Assembly (NCBI GenBank): GCA_947447265.1
Contig: CANFKC010000010.1
Coordinates: 53,896 to 117,895 of the forward strand
Length of the DNA: 64,000 nt
DNA from: Chitinophagaceae bacterium
GTDB taxonomy: Bacteria > Bacteroidota > Bacteroidia > Chitinophagales > Chitinophagaceae
Reading direction: 5' to 3'
The translations under genes were made by a program, and so were the position numbers. The notes beneath the pieces were generated by a model that was not told the DNA's origin, ran no database searches, and was given only the letters and a program-made list of their open reading frames with translations. Shown here one piece after another: positions 1 to 10,032 of this stretch. The first letter of the stretch is position 1, and each line of letters starts with the position of its first letter.

Positions 1-946
1 TATATTCAAACCTGCGCTTAATGCCCTTAAAGCCAGCAATTGCTTCCTTCACTTTTATATGGTCAATGCCCAGCATCTGCGTTACGGCAACAGCGGCAAC
101 CATGTTTTCAACATTGTGCATACCGCCGATATTCAAATGAATATCTGTTATCATCCAGCCCGCCGCCACTACATCAAAAGTGTATCCGCCCTGCCTTTGC
201 ACCATATTGGCGCTACGGATGTCTGCCGCATCATTTTGCAGACTGTAAGTTACTGTCTTAGGCCCATGCAGGTCTGCGCCCCTATGCAAACCGTGCTTTA
301 CTAAAAGTGTACCGGTTTCTTTAATGTTCTTAGTATACTGAATGAATGCCGACTCCATTTCTTCCGCCGTCCCGTAAATATCCAGGTGATCTGCATCAAT
401 TGCAGTAAGTACCGCTATATCAGGGCGCAGTTTCAGGAAACTCCGGTCATATTCGTCCGCTTCTATAACTGCGGTATTCTTTTCACTGCTCCAGTAGTTA
501 CTCTGGTAATTCACCGAAATACCACCCAGAAAGGCATTACAGCCATAACCCGTTTCGCGCAGCAAATAGGCTATCATGGTAGAAATAGTTGTTTTACCAT
601 GAGTACCGGCAACGGTAACTGAGAACAACCGCTCGGTTATCCATTGCAGCACATCGCTGCGCTTGTAAACAGGGTAATTATTATCCCTGTACCAATTTAA
701 TTCAGCATGGTCTTTCGGTATAGCAGGCGTGTAAACAACCAGCTGCGCTTCTTTGTCCAGCAGCGCGATATCATCAGTATAATGTACACCCATGCCCTCG
801 CCTTCCAGCTTGGTAGTAAGCGCGGTAACCGTGCGGTCATAGCCATTAACAACAGTACCCTGTGCACGGAAAAACCTCGCCAGTGCGCTCATGCCTATGC
901 CGCCTATACCTACAAAATACACCCTGTTTATCGCTCTTACGTCCAT
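1..946 (-). CDS. murC: UDP-N-acetylmuramate--L-alanine ligase MurC (partial, 3' end outside window)
   Basis: This enzyme adds L-alanine to UDP-MurNAc with ATP, the first amino-acid step of cytoplasmic peptidoglycan precursor synthesis. Translation from the ATG at 946 gives MDVRAINRVYFVGIGGIGMS, with the N-terminal glycine-rich Rossmann motif, and about 115 residues on the ATP-binding loop VAGTHGKTTIS (DNA near 590-620). About 315 codons are visible of a usual 450-480; the C-terminal domain lies beyond the window edge. The ATG shares one base with the murG stop (TGATG on the minus strand), so the two are translationally coupled as last visible members of the dcw cluster. The identification is secure from motif and context. 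Confidence 0.95.
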   Translation of the reverse strand, partial: MDVRAINRVYFVGIGGIGMSALARFFRAQGTVVNGYDRTVTALTTKLEGEGMGVHYTDDIALLDKEAQLVVYTPAIPKDHAELNWYRDNNYPVYKRSDVLQWITERLFSVTVAGTHGKTTISTMIAYLLRETGYGCNAFLGGISVNYQSNYWSSEKNTAVIEADEYDRSFLKLRPDIAVLTAIDADHLDIYGTAEEMESAFIQYTKNIKETGTLLVKHGLHRGADLHGPKTVTYSLQNDAADIRSANMVQRQGGYTFDVVAAGWMITDIHLNIGGMHNVENMVAAVAVTQMLGIDHIKVKEAIAGFKGIKRRFEY

Positions 947-2049
947 CAGCTATTATTTGCTATTGCTATTACTTTATTTGCTATCCTTTCATCAGCGTCT
1001 TTTATTGCCATTGCCTTCAGGTTTCTCGACATATTCTTTTGCATATTGTCATCCCTCAGCAAAGCGATCACTTTTGTTATTAATGTTGTTGCAGCTTCAT
1101 TATCGGCTATCATCAAAGCGCCTTCATTGGTCACCAGCGCCCGGGCATTAGCCTTTTGGTGGTCGTCAGCGGCAAAGGGGTATGGCACAAATATTACCGG
1201 CTTACCTACAATACACAACTCAGCTATTGCCAGTGCACCCGCCCTCGATATTACCACATCAGCCGCTGCATAAGCATGGCCCATCTCTTTAATAAAATTC
1301 ACAACTACTACCCTGCTACCGAATTTTTCAGCTTTCGCCTTAGCCTGCTCGTAATAAGGTGTTCCTGTTTGCCATATCAACTGCACATTCTGCGCCATCA
1401 ACTCTTCCAGCCCCGCATCTATCGCTTCATTAATCGACTTTGCCCCAAGGCTGCCGCCAATTACTAAAATGGTTTTCATCTCCGCATCAAGACCATAACC
1501 TTCTTTTGCAACATCAGCCACGACGTCAATATCAGTTATCTCTGTCCTGACAGGGTTGCCGGTAAGTATTATTTTTTCAGCAGGGAAGAATTGCTCCATG
1601 TTGGCATAGGCAACACAAACTGATTTTGCCCTGCGTGCCAATATCCTGTTACTCTTGCCCGCATGCGAATTCTGCTCCTGTATCAATGTCGGTATGCCCA
1701 TACTCTGAGCTGCCTGCAGCATAGGAAAACTTGCATAACCACCCACGCCAACAACAGCACCCGGATTGAACTCCCTTATTATCTTCTTCGCCTGCATCCT
1801 GCTTTTTATCAGCTTGAAGGGCAGGGTAATATTCTTAAGTAAATTACTCCTGTTAAAACCCGCTATATCCAGACCTATTATATTAAAGCCTGCCTGAGGC
1901 ACTTTTTCCATTTCCATTTTTCCCAACGCACCCACAAACAGCAATTGCGTGCCGGGCTGCAGCCTTTGCAAGGCTTTACCCACAGCTATGGCAGGGAAGA
2001 TATGTCCTCCCGTTCCGCCCCCAGCTATTATTACACGCAAATTGTTCAT
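946..2049 (-). CDS. murG: UDP-GlcNAc:lipid I N-acetylglucosaminyltransferase MurG
   Basis: MurG transfers GlcNAc to lipid I to make lipid II at the inner face of the cytoplasmic membrane. The 367-residue protein has the family length. The N-terminal loop GGGTGGHIFP is at residues 10-19, a second glycine-rich loop GGSLGAKSINE is mid-protein, and the C-terminal donor-binding half carries FVPYPFAADDHQ. It is a GT28 GT-B fold enzyme. It starts 3 bases after ftsW ends and overlaps murC by one base, so it is co-transcribed with both. Nothing unusual is seen. Confidence 0.97.
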   Translation of the reverse strand: MNNLRVIIAGGGTGGHIFPAIAVGKALQRLQPGTQLLFVGALGKMEMEKVPQAGFNIIGLDIAGFNRSNLLKNITLPFKLIKSRMQAKKIIREFNPGAVVGVGGYASFPMLQAAQSMGIPTLIQEQNSHAGKSNRILARRAKSVCVAYANMEQFFPAEKIILTGNPVRTEITDIDVVADVAKEGYGLDAEMKTILVIGGSLGAKSINEAIDAGLEELMAQNVQLIWQTGTPYYEQAKAKAEKFGSRVVVVNFIKEMGHAYAAADVVISRAGALAIAELCIVGKPVIFVPYPFAADDHQKANARALVTNEGALMIADNEAATTLITKVIALLRDDNMQKNMSRNLKAMAIKDADERIANKVIAIANNS

Positions 2050-2052
2050 ACT

Positions 2053-3372
2053 TTATATTGTTGTTGGCGTAGGCATATTGCCTGGCAATGGTTTATTTTT
2101 TCCTGTTTTTACAAATATTTTCGAATCTCCAAAACCTTCGTTTGGTTTTACAATATCGTCAACCGCACTGCCGGCCGCGCCTTTGGCCACCGCCGCATCC
2201 GCTACCTTTTTAGCTCTTGCTTTATTCACTACTTCTTCTTCATCAACATACTTACTCACACTCAGTATAATGCCAATGGCTATACTTGTAAACCATATTG
2301 ACGAACCACCCATGCTCACCATCGGCAGTGTAAGGCCGGTTACCGGAAGTAGGTTAACATTCACACCCATATTCAGCATTGCCTGGAACACCAGTGTAAT
2401 GCTCAGCCCTACCGCAAGGAATGCACCAAATGCATAAGGACATCGTTTAAAGATTAGAATACTTCGCCAAAGGAAAAGCAGGTATAAACAAATCAGTAGT
2501 GCCCCTCCTATCAGCCCATACTCTTCTATTATTATAGCATAAATAAAGTCAGAAAACGGGAAAGGAAGAAAATTCCTCTGGGTACTATTACCCGGCCCCA
2601 TGCCTGTTATTCCACCATTGGCTATAGCTATTTTAGCCTGCTGCACCTGGTAAGGATCTTCTTTCTTTTTACCATCCTTCTTCCCGGAAAAATCTTCAAT
2701 ACGCGATATCCATGTTTTAGCCCTGCCCTTACCTGAAATCAATGAAACTGCAAATAATAGCGTAACACAAATTATACCTACACCTGCCAAAAACAACAAG
2801 TGCTTTACCTGCACCCTGCCTATAAAAAATATTATAGAGCACGTAGCCATAAGCATTAGTGCGGTCGAAAGATTTGCCGGGGCAATAAGCAGACATGTAG
2901 CCAGCATTGGTACAAGCACCGGCAAAAACCCTTTCTTAAAATCTTTAATTACATCTTTCTTAATGCTGAGCACACGCGCCAAAAACATAAACAGAGCCAG
3001 CTTTGCAAGATCCGATGACTGAAACGTAAGGTTGATACCCGGTACTGTAATAAAGCGGTTCGCATCGTGTACACTATTACCAAATACCAGGGTATATAAC
3101 AACAATGGCAAACTCAACAGGTAAAGGAATACCGCCCACTTCGCAAACTTTGTGTAGTTAACATTGTGAACGAAATAGGTAATGCATAAACCAAAACCCA
3201 ACACCATTACCTGCTTCAGCAAAAAATAACTTGAATTCTTATCCTGCCTGTAATCAAAAGTACCGGTGGCACTATATACTGCCAGCAGGCTAATTAAAGA
3301 CAGCAATAGGACAACAGCCCAAATTACTTTGTCTCCCTTAGTCTTGTTCAGTATTTGATTTATCTGGCTCAT
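2053..3372 (-). CDS. ftsW: Cell-division SEDS glycosyltransferase FtsW
   Basis: This polytopic SEDS-family protein polymerises septal glycan from lipid II with its class B PBP partner. The 439 residues contain about ten hydrophobic segments, beginning at roughly residue 17, and the conserved C-terminal pattern (TGLTLPMVSMGGSS) near residue 355. The last ~60 residues form a charged, Ala/Lys-rich cytoplasmic tail ending near PGNMPTPTTI, longer than the minimal family core. The position between murD and murG in a dcw cluster argues for FtsW rather than RodA. The 14-base gap to murD and 3-base gap to murG indicate one transcript. Confidence 0.93.
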   Translation of the reverse strand: MSQINQILNKTKGDKVIWAVVLLLSLISLLAVYSATGTFDYRQDKNSSYFLLKQVMVLGFGLCITYFVHNVNYTKFAKWAVFLYLLSLPLLLYTLVFGNSVHDANRFITVPGINLTFQSSDLAKLALFMFLARVLSIKKDVIKDFKKGFLPVLVPMLATCLLIAPANLSTALMLMATCSIIFFIGRVQVKHLLFLAGVGIICVTLLFAVSLISGKGRAKTWISRIEDFSGKKDGKKKEDPYQVQQAKIAIANGGITGMGPGNSTQRNFLPFPFSDFIYAIIIEEYGLIGGALLICLYLLFLWRSILIFKRCPYAFGAFLAVGLSITLVFQAMLNMGVNVNLLPVTGLTLPMVSMGGSSIWFTSIAIGIILSVSKYVDEEEVVNKARAKKVADAAVAKGAAGSAVDDIVKPNEGFGDSKIFVKTGKNKPLPGNMPTPTTI

Positions 3373-3386
3373 CTTAATTTTATTAT

Positions 3387-4742
3387 TTACAGGTTACGTA
3401 CAGCTTCTTTAAACTGTGTGCCGCGGTCTTCATAATTTTTAAACAGGTCGAAACTTGCGCAACCCGGTGAAAGCAATACTACATCGCCTTTGTCAGCCAA
3501 TGAATATCCCGCAAGCACCGCGTCTTTAGCACTCTTTGTTTCTACAATATCGTTTACATAGTCCTGGAAGAATGAAATGATTGGTTCATTATCAACACCC
3601 ATACAAACTATCGCCTTTACTTTTTCCTGCACCAGGTCAAGTATGGCCTTATAATCATTTCCCTTGTCCTGGCCACCCAGTATCAGTACCACTGGCTTCT
3701 TCATGCTCTCCAGTGCAAACCAAACTGAATTCAGGTTAGTCCCTTTACTGTCGTTCACAAAATCTACGCCACGTACAGTAGCCACATATTCTATCCTGTG
3801 CTCCAGCCCTTCGAATGATTCAAAGCTCTCCCTGAGCTTCTCATGACGAATGCCTGCTACCCTGCCTGAAATACCCGCCGCCATAGAATTGTATTGATTA
3901 TGCTTGCCCTTGATAGTGAGGTCATGAATGGATTGCTTCATTTCTTCACCACCATAATTAATGTGTAAAAAATCTCCTTTAGAATATGCCCCTTCGTTGT
4001 GAATATTATTTTCGTCCATTGTAAAGTATACTGTTTTAGCGTGAGTGTTATGGGTAGTTAAGTAGCTAGTTATGACTTCATCATCTTCGTTTACGATAAA
4101 AACATCAGATGGTAACTGGTTTTGGGCAATTCTGAATTTTGATGCTACATAGTTTTCAAATTTATAATCGTATCGGTCTAAGTGATCGGGGGTGATATTG
4201 AGCAAAACAGCTACATCGGGCCTGAAATGAATTATATCATCTAACTGGAAGCTGCTTATTTCTATCACATACCATTCACACGGTTTTTCATATATCTGCC
4301 GGGCAAAACTGTAACCAATGTTCCCTACCATCGCCACATCGTAACCGGCTGTTTTTAAAATATGCCAGGTAAGCTTTGTTGTTGTGCTTTTGCCATTGCT
4401 ACCTGTAATACCTATTATTTTACTATCTCCTTTATATCGGTAACCAAATTCAATTTCACTGCATACTTCAATATTGGTAGCCCTTATCTTCTTCATTATC
4501 GGCGCCTTCTCCGGTATGCCCGGGCTCTTCACCAAACAATCTGCCGCCAGCACTTTCTCTTCGGTATGGCCACCTTCTTCGTAAGCTATTCCCTGTGCTT
4601 CCAGTTCCTTTTTAAAATTCTCCTTTATCGTTCTGCCATCGCTTACAAATACATCCCAGCCCTTTTGCTTGCCGAGCAATGCAGCGCCAACCCCGCTTTC
4701 CGCGGCTCCAAGTATCACGAGCTTTTTTGTACCTGCCTCCAC
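3387..4742 (-). CDS. murD: UDP-N-acetylmuramoyl-L-alanine--D-glutamate ligase MurD
   Basis: MurD adds D-glutamate to UDP-MurNAc-L-Ala in the cytoplasm. The 451-residue protein matches the family. A Rossmann-like N-terminus (VILGAAESGVG) precedes the ATP-binding loop GITGSNGKSTTT at residues 111-122, and the C-terminal domain has LILGGQDKGNDY. The start ATG shares one base with the mraY stop, so translation is probably coupled. Order within the cluster (mraY-murD-ftsW-murG-murC) is the classic dcw order. Confidence 0.97.
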   Translation of the reverse strand: MEAGTKKLVILGAAESGVGAALLGKQKGWDVFVSDGRTIKENFKKELEAQGIAYEEGGHTEEKVLAADCLVKSPGIPEKAPIMKKIRATNIEVCSEIEFGYRYKGDSKIIGITGSNGKSTTTKLTWHILKTAGYDVAMVGNIGYSFARQIYEKPCEWYVIEISSFQLDDIIHFRPDVAVLLNITPDHLDRYDYKFENYVASKFRIAQNQLPSDVFIVNEDDEVITSYLTTHNTHAKTVYFTMDENNIHNEGAYSKGDFLHINYGGEEMKQSIHDLTIKGKHNQYNSMAAGISGRVAGIRHEKLRESFESFEGLEHRIEYVATVRGVDFVNDSKGTNLNSVWFALESMKKPVVLILGGQDKGNDYKAILDLVQEKVKAIVCMGVDNEPIISFFQDYVNDIVETKSAKDAVLAGYSLADKGDVVLLSPGCASFDLFKNYEDRGTQFKEAVRNL

Positions 4743-6019
4743 TACTGTAATTTTAAGGTTACTATACTCATTATGGCCAATATGATACCCACTATCCAGA
4801 AACGCGTAACAATCTTCGATTCATGATATCCCAGCTTCTGGTAATGATGATGCAGCGGCGACATTAAAAATATCCTTCTGCCTTCACCATACTTCTTCTT
4901 GGTTCTTTTAAAATACCATACCTGAAGCATTACTGAAATATTCTCTACCAGGAAGATGCCGCAAATAATAGGTATCAACAATTCTTTACGCACTGCAATA
5001 GCCAGCGTTGCTATGATACCACCCAATGCAAGCGAACCAGTGTCACCCATGAAAACCTGCGCCGGATAAGCATTGTACCACAAAAACCCTACGCACGCGC
5101 CCACAAACGCACCGATGAAAATAGAAAGTTCACCCAGATTCGGAATGTCCATTATATTCAGGTAGCTGGCAAAAATGTAGTTACCTGACAAGTAAGCAAA
5201 CACCCCTAAACAAACCCCTATTATACCGGAGACCCCCGTAGCCAAACCATCAATACCATCAGTTATGTTAGCACCATTAGATACCGCCACAATAATAAAT
5301 ATCACGAACAGGATGTAAATAATAGGCGTAGTGTATTCAATATACTTTTCACCAAAAACCTCCGCCAGTTTCTCATACCTGAATTCGTGCGATTTTACGA
5401 ATGGTATGGTTGTGGTAGCTGTTCTTACACGCACGTAAGTAGCTTCTTTTCCATTTTCGTCTTTACGGCTGAAAGTTCCGCTTTCCAATTTCTCTGCGCT
5501 GTTCTTCACCCCTGCTTTACCATTGGTCACTTCCCTGCTAATAACAACGTTATTGTTGTAGTACATGGTTACGCCAACGATTATGCCCAAACCCACCTGG
5601 CCCATTATTTTAAACCTTCCTGCAAGGCCTTCTTTGTTCTTTTTAAATACTTTAATATAGTCATCAAGAAAGCCAACAAGGCCTAGCCATATTGTGGTTA
5701 CTATCATCAGAACTATGTAAACATTCAACACACGAGCGAACAATAAAGTCGGGACTATTATAGCCGCGATTATAATAAGTCCGCCCATAGTTGGTGTACC
5801 CTTCTTTGCCTGCTCACCTGCTAAACCCAAGTCACGAACGGTTTCACCGATCTGCTTTTTCTGTAAAAAGCTTATCAGCCTTTTACCCATCAACATTGAT
5901 ATTACCAATGAGAGTATAATCGCCATCGCCACCCTGAAGGTGATATAGTTGAATACCCCCGCCCCTATCAGGTGCAGTTGTAAATCATCATGCAGGTATT
6001 TAAATAAATAGTACAGCAT
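4742..6019 (-). CDS. mraY: Phospho-N-acetylmuramoyl-pentapeptide-transferase MraY
   Basis: MraY transfers phospho-MurNAc-pentapeptide to undecaprenyl phosphate, forming lipid I. At 425 residues it is about 60 longer than the E. coli protein. Family motifs are clear: KKGTPTMGG at 72-80, the Asp pair in [12 protein letters not shown] near 116-127, [12 protein letters not shown] near 251-262, and the histidine motif [13 protein letters not shown] near the C-terminus. The extra length is a hydrophilic loop at residues ~155-232 between membrane segments; an insertion here is common in Bacteroidota MraY. It overlaps murD by one base and follows murE by 7 bases. Confidence 0.97.
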   Translation of the reverse strand: MLYYLFKYLHDDLQLHLIGAGVFNYITFRVAMAIILSLVISMLMGKRLISFLQKKQIGETVRDLGLAGEQAKKGTPTMGGLIIIAAIIVPTLLFARVLNVYIVLMIVTTIWLGLVGFLDDYIKVFKKNKEGLAGRFKIMGQVGLGIIVGVTMYYNNNVVISREVTNGKAGVKNSAEKLESGTFSRKDENGKEATYVRVRTATTTIPFVKSHEFRYEKLAEVFGEKYIEYTTPIIYILFVIFIIVAVSNGANITDGIDGLATGVSGIIGVCLGVFAYLSGNYIFASYLNIMDIPNLGELSIFIGAFVGACVGFLWYNAYPAQVFMGDTGSLALGGIIATLAIAVRKELLIPIICGIFLVENISVMLQVWYFKRTKKKYGEGRRIFLMSPLHHHYQKLGYHESKIVTRFWIVGIILAIMSIVTLKLQ

Positions 6020-6026
6020 CGGCCTG

Positions 6027-7493
6027 TTATAAATTCAATGATTCAAATGTTTCTGTCAATACTTCCCTGTCGTCAAAATGGTGCTTTACACCTTTTATTT
6101 CCTGGTATGTTTCATGTCCCTTGCCCGCTATAAGTATGATATCGCCTGGCTGAGCAATAGAACATGCTACTTTTATTGCTTCTTTTCTATCGGCTATCCG
6201 AAGGCTCTTCCGCTTTTGTATTCCGGTCAGCCCGGCTTCCATGTCATTCAGAATTGCCTCGGGTTCTTCACTCCTCGGGTTGTCTGATGTAAGTATGGCT
6301 TTGTTACTGTGCTCACAACAAACTTCAGCCATTATCGGGCGTTTGGTTTTATCCCTGTCGCCGCCGCAGCCTACCACTGTAATAAGCGATTGGCCATTGG
6401 TGCGTAACTGGTTTATGGTAGCCAGCACATTTATCAGCGCATCGGGCGTGTGGGCGTAGTCAACTATACCCAGTATTTTACCCACCGGAGACATATAAGT
6501 TTCGAAGCGGCCAGGCGCACCGTGCAAATTGCTCAGCACAGCCAGCACTTCCATTTTTTCCTCACCCAGGTATTTTGCCACACCATAAACGGCCAGCAGA
6601 TTGTAGGCGTTAAACGTGCCTATCATCCTGAAGTGTGCATCAATACCGTCTACATTCATCATAAGCCCGGTAAGGTTATTTTCCAGCACACGGCCTTTTA
6701 TTGATGCCGGCACACGCAGGCTGTATGTATATTTTGCCGCCTTTGTATTCTGCAGCATTACCATACCTCTTTTATCGTCAGCATTGGTGAGCGCAAAAGC
6801 GTCGTCGCTCAATCCATCAAAAAATGCCTTTTTAACTCTTATGTATTCGTCAAATGTTTTGTGATAGTCAAGATGGTCGTGCGTAATATTGGTAAACACA
6901 CCACCCACAAACCTGATACCGGCAATACGCTGCTGGTGCACGGCATGTGAACTAACTTCCATAAACGCGTACGCACAACCCGCATCCACCATACGACGCA
7001 GTAATGCATGAATAGATATTGCATCTGGCGTTGTGTGGGTCGAAACCTCAACTTCGGTATGGATATGGTTTTGCACAGTTGATAACAACCCGCATTTATA
7101 CCCCAGTTTTTCAAACAGCTGGTAAAGCAAAGTAGCTGTTGTGGTTTTACCATTTGTACCGGTAATCCCCACAACTTTAATTTGCGCCGAAGGCGAACCG
7201 TAGAACGCATCAGCCATTATGCCTGCCGCCAGCGCGCTGTCCTTTACCTGAATGTAAGTAACCGCTTCGTTAAGTGCCGCAGGCATTTTACTGCAAACGA
7301 TTGCCGCAGCGCCTGTTGCTATTGCCTTTTCAATGAAGGCATGCCCGTCGCTCAGCGTACCTGCTATGGCAAAAAATACACTGCCCTCAGCTACCTTGCG
7401 CGAGTCGATACACAACCCGGTAATGGTAACAGTTGTACTCCCTTTAACCTGTAAAGAGGTAACGTTGGTCAATATGTCTTTTAACTGTGGCAT
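6027..7493 (-). CDS. murE: UDP-MurNAc-tripeptide synthetase MurE (meso-DAP type)
   Basis: MurE adds the third stem amino acid to UDP-MurNAc-L-Ala-D-Glu. The 488-residue protein has the ATP loop GTNGKTT at 112-118 and the specificity motif DNPR at 404-407 followed by SEEP. DNPR is the signature of enzymes that use meso-diaminopimelate, so this organism probably has a DAP-type peptidoglycan. Its ATG shares a base with the ftsI stop at 7493, implying coupled translation, and mraY begins 7 bases after its stop. Confidence 0.96.
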   Translation of the reverse strand: MPQLKDILTNVTSLQVKGSTTVTITGLCIDSRKVAEGSVFFAIAGTLSDGHAFIEKAIATGAAAIVCSKMPAALNEAVTYIQVKDSALAAGIMADAFYGSPSAQIKVVGITGTNGKTTTATLLYQLFEKLGYKCGLLSTVQNHIHTEVEVSTHTTPDAISIHALLRRMVDAGCAYAFMEVSSHAVHQQRIAGIRFVGGVFTNITHDHLDYHKTFDEYIRVKKAFFDGLSDDAFALTNADDKRGMVMLQNTKAAKYTYSLRVPASIKGRVLENNLTGLMMNVDGIDAHFRMIGTFNAYNLLAVYGVAKYLGEEKMEVLAVLSNLHGAPGRFETYMSPVGKILGIVDYAHTPDALINVLATINQLRTNGQSLITVVGCGGDRDKTKRPIMAEVCCEHSNKAILTSDNPRSEEPEAILNDMEAGLTGIQKRKSLRIADRKEAIKVACSIAQPGDIILIAGKGHETYQEIKGVKHHFDDREVLTETFESLNL

Positions 7494-9592
7494 TAACTTA
7501 ACTGTAGTATTATATGGTCTCCTTTAACTATTCTTGATCCTGGTAATATTGATTGATTCTGAACTTTCCCTCTGCCCAGTACCTGCACCTGCAATCCACT
7601 CGCTTCCAGCATATACACCGCATCTTTCAGCCCCATTCCCTTTACATCCGGTATCAGGTTGCGAATCACTTTGCCTGCCTGTATCGTAGTCACCCTGTTC
7701 GAATCGGTAGTGAGTTGCATCATTTCATTCATGAACTCCCTTGGCGAATTAGACGGCTTCCTGATTGCGTTCAGCAATGTGCGGTAGTTGGTAGCTGTCG
7801 CCATTTTTGCCGTCAGCCTTCCGCTTCCTGTTTTTGCCAAACTATCAAGTGGCGCTTCCCATGCACCCATATTCGCAGAGAAAACTTTATCTGCTATCAT
7901 CCTGAATACCGGTGCTGCAATAGCACCACCATAGTATGCGGCAGAATGTGCTTTGGTGCGGATCACCACACAAATTGTGTATTTCGGTGTTTCTGCCGGG
8001 AAGAACCCAACGAACGAACCCTGATAAACACCATCACTGTATTTTATATCCCCATCAGCTACCTGTGCCGTTCCTGTCTTGCCCGCCATTGTGTAGAACG
8101 GAGATTCAATTCCTTTCGCAGTGCCGGTTGTAACTACAGCACGCATGCATTTCTGCAATTGCGCCACAGTGCTGGAATCACCAACTTTCTTTACCACTTG
8201 CGGATTTATTGTCTTTATATCCCTGCCATACTCCTTAACTGAGCTTACGAGGTAAGGCCTCATCAGGTTGCCTCCATTAGCAATAGCGTTATACAACATG
8301 CAGGTGTGCATAGGTGTTACCAATACTTCATATCCAGTTGCCATCCATGGCAATGTCGTGGCGCTCCAGGTGCGGTCCCTCGGCGTTTTAACGGTAGTCC
8401 TTCTGTCGTTTTCACCTGGCAGGTCAATACCGGTTGGCTTATCCAGTCCCAGATCAAGCAAGTGGTTTACGTACTTGGTAGGGTTATTTTTATAATACTG
8501 GTTAGCCAGTTTAGCCATTGCAGCATTACTACTGTGTGCATAGGCTTCCCATATCGGCATATAGCCCAGGCCAAGGTGCGAATCGCGCATTACCCTGTTC
8601 GCAAAACGAATTCTGCCACCCTCTGCATCAACCATATTATCTACGGTTATGTACTTATCATTTAGCAATGACAGCAGGGTAACTAATTTAAATGTTGAAC
8701 CCGGCTCTGATGGCACCAGTGAATAGTTCAGCAATTCGTCGTAAGTGCCGTCAGCCTTGCGGCCTAAGTTTACCAAGGTGCGTATCTTGCCGGTCTTTAC
8801 CTCCATCACAATACACGTGCCATTGCTGCACTCGTACTTTTCCAATATGCTACGCAATACGTGGTCGGCAACATCCTGCATATTAATATCCAGGGTGGTT
8901 ACAATATCCTTACCATTATGCGGGTCCACTTCCGATCCATCAACTGGAATCCACACATCGCGCGAACTTTTCTGTACTACCTGGCGACCGTTGAAGCCTC
9001 TCAGGTCTTTATTATATACTGCTTCAAGGCCTGTTCCGTTAGAATCGCGCAAGACTCCAATGGTGCGGCTTGCCAGCTTTTCAAAAGGAGTTTCCCTGTT
9101 TTCGAGCGACTTTACAATAAGGCCGCCTGTGTTCTTGCTTTTATTAAATATCGGGAAGGTGCGCAGCTTCTGGTATTCGTTATACTTTACAATCTGCTTC
9201 CTGAGCGGATAGTAGGTTTCTTCGTTTTCGTAAGCATGCACAAACTCATCCTTATACTGCTCCTGACTTTTTTCAGGAAACAACTGCGACATGCAGTAGC
9301 ACAAAGAATCTATCTTCTTAGCGAAGAGTCCGGAATCGATTACCGAAAAGTCAACATGCAATTCAAATTGAGGGATGGAAGAACTCAACAGCATCCCGTC
9401 CTCGGTATATATATTACCACGGTCGGCTTTCAAGGTCTCCATACGGGTATGCAGTTCCTTAGCCATTTGCTTCAGCTTTGGTCCTTCTTTAATCTGGATC
9501 ATCGCAGCCTTGAATATAATAGCCGCACCAAACACGCAAATGCCGGTGAATGCTAAATATACCCTAAACCGTATGTCCCTTTTTATACCCAC
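7493..9592 (-). CDS. ftsI: Class B penicillin-binding protein with C-terminal PASTA domain (FtsI/PBP3-like)
   Basis: This is the septal D,D-transpeptidase that crosslinks peptidoglycan. It has one N-terminal membrane segment (about residues 11-32), a dimerisation/pedestal region, and a transpeptidase domain with all three catalytic motifs: SxxK as S299-T-F-K302, SSN at 354-356 and KTGT at 505-508. The final ~60 residues (about 640-699) form one PASTA domain (IPDVKGMGLKDAVYMLEASG). PASTA-tailed FtsI is usual in Bacteroidota, though in other phyla it recalls the SpoVD/PBP2x type. It overlaps murE by one base and is separated from ftsL by an 80-base AT-rich gap with a direct repeat. Confidence 0.93.
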   Translation of the reverse strand: MGIKRDIRFRVYLAFTGICVFGAAIIFKAAMIQIKEGPKLKQMAKELHTRMETLKADRGNIYTEDGMLLSSSIPQFELHVDFSVIDSGLFAKKIDSLCYCMSQLFPEKSQEQYKDEFVHAYENEETYYPLRKQIVKYNEYQKLRTFPIFNKSKNTGGLIVKSLENRETPFEKLASRTIGVLRDSNGTGLEAVYNKDLRGFNGRQVVQKSSRDVWIPVDGSEVDPHNGKDIVTTLDINMQDVADHVLRSILEKYECSNGTCIVMEVKTGKIRTLVNLGRKADGTYDELLNYSLVPSEPGSTFKLVTLLSLLNDKYITVDNMVDAEGGRIRFANRVMRDSHLGLGYMPIWEAYAHSSNAAMAKLANQYYKNNPTKYVNHLLDLGLDKPTGIDLPGENDRRTTVKTPRDRTWSATTLPWMATGYEVLVTPMHTCMLYNAIANGGNLMRPYLVSSVKEYGRDIKTINPQVVKKVGDSSTVAQLQKCMRAVVTTGTAKGIESPFYTMAGKTGTAQVADGDIKYSDGVYQGSFVGFFPAETPKYTICVVIRTKAHSAAYYGGAIAAPVFRMIADKVFSANMGAWEAPLDSLAKTGSGRLTAKMATATNYRTLLNAIRKPSNSPREFMNEMMQLTTDSNRVTTIQAGKVIRNLIPDVKGMGLKDAVYMLEASGLQVQVLGRGKVQNQSILPGSRIVKGDHIILQLS

Positions 9593-9613
9593 TTTCTAAT
9601 ACCTATTTATTAC

Positions 9614-9650
9614 TTGGAATTTGAAATTTATTCTTTGGAATTTGAAATTT
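9614..9650. repeat. 16-bp direct repeat between ftsL-like and ftsI
   Basis: The 16-base unit TTGGAATTTGAAATTT occurs exactly twice, at 9614-9629 and 9635-9650, with a 21-base period. It sits in the only sizeable gap in the dcw cluster. A related sequence (AAATTTGGAATTTGG) occurs before uvrB near 49556. This may be remnant simple-sequence expansion; no function is evident. Confidence 0.8.
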
Positions 9651-9672
9651 CCTATTTGTTATTTTCTACTTT

Positions 9673-10032
9673 TTACTTGTTATTGCTTTTTATTTTGTAG
9701 GCCGGCATCGTTGGTGGTTTTAACCCTATTGCTGATGCGTGCACAATTATCTCTCCTTCTTTTTTCGACTGCAGCAATTGCGATTTCATATCTGTGTACT
9801 TCCAGCGCAACTCCTTAAGGTCTTTGGTTTGTTTATTCATATCCCGCTGCATCTCAATGGCATGGTGGCTGTTGCTGATATAAAACACACACAACAATGC
9901 CAGGAAGCCTATGAACGGAAGGTTGTTTACTATTGCTTTGTAAGACAACTTTTCCACCATGGTGCGCCAGTCGCTCCTCACCCGCTGTGCAGGTGTCAAA
10001 GTATCTTGCGGTATGGTGTTTTCAGTGCTCAT
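9673..10032 (-). CDS. FtsL-like divisome protein
   Basis: This 119-residue bitopic protein has a cytoplasmic N-terminus of ~36 residues, one membrane helix (about 37-53, FIGFLALLCVFYI), and a periplasmic part with heptad-like spacing (residues ~57-95) consistent with a coiled coil. Size, topology and its place between rsmH and ftsI match FtsL, which bridges FtsB/FtsQ to FtsW/FtsI. Sequence identity in FtsL is too low for motif proof, so the call rests on topology and synteny. Its start overlaps the rsmH stop by 4 bases. Confidence 0.8.
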   Translation of the reverse strand: MSTENTIPQDTLTPAQRVRSDWRTMVEKLSYKAIVNNLPFIGFLALLCVFYISNSHHAIEMQRDMNKQTKDLKELRWKYTDMKSQLLQSKKEGEIIVHASAIGLKPPTMPAYKIKSNNK

